Assembly: GCA_035651635.1 (NCBI GenBank)
Contig: DASRFK010000289.1
Span: forward strand, 1 to 8,041
Origin: JANXQE01 sp035651635
GTDB taxonomy: Bacteria > Verrucomicrobiota > Verrucomicrobiia > Limisphaerales > UBA8199
DNA length: 8,041 nt
Direction of reading: 5' to 3'
Below the pieces are notes generated by a model that had not been told where the DNA came from, searched no databases, and was given only the letters and a program-made list of their open reading frames with translations. This document shows, in pieces, positions 6,202 through 8,041 of the stretch. The position numbers and the translations under genes are program-made. How positions within the stretch are numbered: the first letter of the stretch is position 1; every line of letters begins with the position of its first letter.

Positions 6202-6243
6202 CGATACTTGAGGTATAACGATAACCAATATCGGCCATCGATA
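6202..6243. promoter_or_regulatory. CGATA/TATCG operator-like array before the PadR gene
   Basis: CGATA (6219-6223), TATCG (6229-6233) and CGATA (6239-6243) alternate in orientation with exactly 5-nt gaps, one arm per 10 bp, and the last abuts the ATG at 6244. This makes two overlapping palindromes on one face of the helix. A further CGATA lies at 6202-6206. PadR regulators commonly repress their own promoter through such palindromes. A TTGACG at 6194-6199 could be a -35 box, but a matching -10 at ideal spacing is weak. Confidence 0.5.
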
Positions 6244-6570
6244 ATGATAATGAGAGCGCTCGAACGGGAGATTTTGCTCAGTTTTTGGAAAGCGCACATT
6301 CTGCACCACGCCGGCGAGAAACCGTTGCATGGCCAGTGGGTGATCCTGGAACTGCGGCGGCATGGCTACGAGATCAGCGCCGGAACATTATACCCGCTGC
6401 TGCACCGGATGGAGCGCCTCGGCTGGCTGAAGGGTCAGGCTGAGGCAGGGGCTGGAAAACGGGCGCGCCGGGATTACCGCCTCACACGCGAGGGGCGAAA
6501 GGTCCTGGACATACTTCGGGAGCACATCAAAGAATTGCACGCTGAGGTGGTGTTGGAAGCGGCGGAATGA
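6244..6570 (+). CDS. PadR-family transcriptional regulator
   Basis: The protein has 108 residues. The PadR winged-helix signature GTLYPLLHRMERLGWL spans 47-62, preceded by the first helix LEREILLSFW and HGQWVILELRRHGYEIS at 29-45, and followed by a basic wing (GKRARRDYRLTREG at 71-84) and a short dimerisation helix to the end, as in the small PadR-s2 subgroup. PadR proteins bind operator DNA as dimers and release it on binding an effector, often a toxic compound, which fits the RND pump gene 56 nt downstream. The start is ATG 6244; ATG 6250 is equally possible and an in-frame TTG at 6208 would run through the operator-like array, so it is less likely. No Shine-Dalgarno is evident. Inference: it represses itself and the pump. 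Confidence 0.9.
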   Translation: MIMRALEREILLSFWKAHILHHAGEKPLHGQWVILELRRHGYEISAGTLYPLLHRMERLGWLKGQAEAGAGKRARRDYRLTREGRKVLDILREHIKELHAEVVLEAAE

Positions 6571-6626
6571 ACATGACCCGGATGGGACATTGGGCGTGAT
6601 CGCAATAAGAGATTGTTTGTGAAGCC

Positions 6627-8041
6627 ATGAACTTCGTCCGATTGGCTCTGCGGCGCCCGCTCACGATAGTCGTGCTGGCTATTGCGGGTGTGCTCGGTGC
6701 TTTGGTGGCACTGAAAGAAATGCCGCGCGATATTTTTCCGACGCTCGGGATTCCGACCATTTACGTGGCTCAGCCGTACGGCGGAATGGACCCGGCCCAG
6801 ATGGAGGGTTACCTCACTTACTATTACGAGTACCATTTTCTGTACCTCACGGGAATCGAGCATGTCGAGTCGAAGTCCATTCAGGGCGCAGCCTTGCTGA
6901 AGCTGCAGTTCCATCCTGGAACCGACATGTCGCAGGCCATGTCGGAAACCGTGGCCTATGTAAACCGGGCCCGCGCGTTTATGCCGCCCGGTACGGTGCC
7001 GCCCTTTGTCATGCGCTTCGACGCGGGCAGCGTGCCGGTGGGAAACCTGGTCTTTTACAGCACCAGCCGCACAGTCGGGGAAATGCAGGACCTGGCTTTG
7101 AACAAGGTCCGACCGCTGTTTGCGACCTTGCCCGGCGTCTCGGCGCCTCCCCCCTTCGGTGGCAGCGCTCGTAGCATTTTGGTTAATCTGAACCCGGAGC
7201 GGCTCCGGTCGCTGAAGATGTCGCCGGACGAAGTGGTTAACGCGATCACGGCGGCCAACCTGATTAGCCCTTCGGGCAATCTGCCCATCAACGGGAAATA
7301 TCCGATGGTGCCGCTCAACGCGGTTGCGCGGAACGTCAAAGACCTCGAAGCGGTGCCGATCCGGGTGGGAGTATTTCCCACGGTTTTCGTCAGGGATGTA
7401 GGGTCGGTGGTCGATGGCTCGGATATCGTAACCAGTTACGCGCTCGTTAACGGCCGGCGCACGGTGTACATCCCGGTGACCAAACGCTCGACCGCCTCGA
7501 CGCTCTCGGTGGTGAACCTGGTCAAGGCAAACCTGCCAAAATTTCAAAGCGCGTTGCCCAGCGACGTGAAAGTCGCCTATGAGTTTGATCAATCGCCGTA
7601 TGTCACGCGCGCGATTGGCGGTCTGGTGCTGGAAGGGGCACTGGGCGCGGTGCTGACGGGTTTGATGGTATTGTTGTTCCTGCGAGATTGGCGCAGCGCG
7701 CTGATCGTCGTGATCAATATCCCGCTGTCCTTGATCGGCTCAGTCCTGGCACTGTGGCTGACGCGCCAGACGATCAACATCATGACACTGGGTGGCCTGG
7801 CATTGGCAGTGGGCATCCTCGTGGACGAAGCGACCGTCTGCGTTGAGAATATTCACACCCATTTGACGCGCGGACGTTCCATCGGGCGCGCCGCCCTGGA
7901 CGCGACGACGGAGACAACCGTTCCGCGGGTGCTGGCCATGCTTTGCATCCTGGCGATCTTCAGTCCCACATTGTTCATGGTCGGCGCCGCCAGGGCAATG
8001 TTCCTGCCGCTTTCGCTGGCGGTCGGATTCGCCATGGTTGC
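6627..8041 (+). CDS. RND efflux permease, N-terminal 471 residues (3' partial)
   Basis: The frame is open from the ATG to the window edge, about 45% of a usual RND length (near 1,050). RND permeases use the proton gradient to export drugs, solvents or metals from inner membrane and periplasm, with a fusion protein and an outer-membrane channel. After a short basic N-terminus comes membrane helix 1 (about 10-30) ending in the family MPRDIFPTL. The periplasmic porter region follows to about 325, with YGGMDPAQ, ESKSIQGAALLKLQF and GVSAPPPFGGSA. Then come helices 2-4: GALGAVLTGLMVLLFLRDW, ALIVVINIPLSLIGSVLALW and LGGLALAVGILVDEATVCVE. Asp400-Glu401 stand at the proton-relay Asp-Asp of AcrB (407/408). 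A weak GAAG precedes the ATG. An 8-codon reading frame (6573-6599, MTRMGHWA) lies in the gap after padR. The fusion protein gene is not in the window; the substrate is unknown. Confidence 0.92.
   Translation, partial: MNFVRLALRRPLTIVVLAIAGVLGALVALKEMPRDIFPTLGIPTIYVAQPYGGMDPAQMEGYLTYYYEYHFLYLTGIEHVESKSIQGAALLKLQFHPGTDMSQAMSETVAYVNRARAFMPPGTVPPFVMRFDAGSVPVGNLVFYSTSRTVGEMQDLALNKVRPLFATLPGVSAPPPFGGSARSILVNLNPERLRSLKMSPDEVVNAITAANLISPSGNLPINGKYPMVPLNAVARNVKDLEAVPIRVGVFPTVFVRDVGSVVDGSDIVTSYALVNGRRTVYIPVTKRSTASTLSVVNLVKANLPKFQSALPSDVKVAYEFDQSPYVTRAIGGLVLEGALGAVLTGLMVLLFLRDWRSALIVVINIPLSLIGSVLALWLTRQTINIMTLGGLALAVGILVDEATVCVENIHTHLTRGRSIGRAALDATTETTVPRVLAMLCILAIFSPTLFMVGAARAMFLPLSLAVGFAMV

Noticed and set aside
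6573..6599. 8-codon reading frame between the PadR and RND genes
   Set aside because: It is too short to support as a gene and has no leader-peptide hallmarks or adjoining attenuator hairpin.
6474..7592. 372-residue His/Arg-rich minus-strand reading frame
   Set aside because: It is the complement of the RND permease; composition is typical of antisense shadow frames in GC-rich genes.

Overview
This 8 kb window has moderate-to-high GC and comes from a Gram-negative bacterium. It encodes an OmpA-type peptidoglycan-binding domain, a GT9/heptosyltransferase-like enzyme, a KpsC/KpsS-like capsule protein and an RND efflux permease, all of which imply an outer membrane. Weak or missing Shine-Dalgarno sites, the very Ser-rich OmpA protein, an orphan RelE-like toxin and an intergenic hairpin repeat fit a soil or environmental lineage such as Verrucomicrobiota/PVC. 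That taxonomic guess is inference only.

Layout. (1) 2-1303 (+): the 3' part of a gene for a (Ser-Ser-X)n repeat protein, followed by a Gly/Lys linker, an OmpA C-terminal domain and a basic Lys-Pro-Gly tail; its start lies outside the window. (2) 1436-2209 (+): a phytanoyl-CoA dioxygenase-like gene that is continuous in one frame except for an internal TAG at 1790-1792. (3) 2210-2394: a non-coding stretch with a strong imperfect 20-bp hairpin, possibly a small non-autonomous repeat element. (4) 4555-2395 (-): a probable two-gene operon, GT9-like glycosyltransferase then KpsC/KpsS-like capsule protein, 13 nt apart. (5) 4754-5335 (+): a GNAT acetyltransferase. (6) 5423-5689 (+): a small zinc-ribbon protein with one C-terminal membrane helix. 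(7) 6062-5697 (-): a RelE/ParE-type toxin-like protein with no visible antitoxin. (8) 6244-6570 (+): a PadR-family regulator, followed 56 nt later by (9) 6627-end (+): an RND permease truncated by the window edge.

How they fit together. The two minus-strand glycan genes probably act together in surface polysaccharide or glycoconjugate synthesis. PadR plus RND is a typical regulator/pump arrangement, and the PadR start is preceded by a regularly spaced CGATA/TATCG array that could be its operator. The remaining genes look like unrelated neighbours. No stretch longer than 300 bases lacks a gene. The points most worth checking are the amber-interrupted dioxygenase, the codon structure of the Ser-Ser-X repeats, the cysteine cluster in the GT9-like protein, the hairpin element and the PadR operator array.
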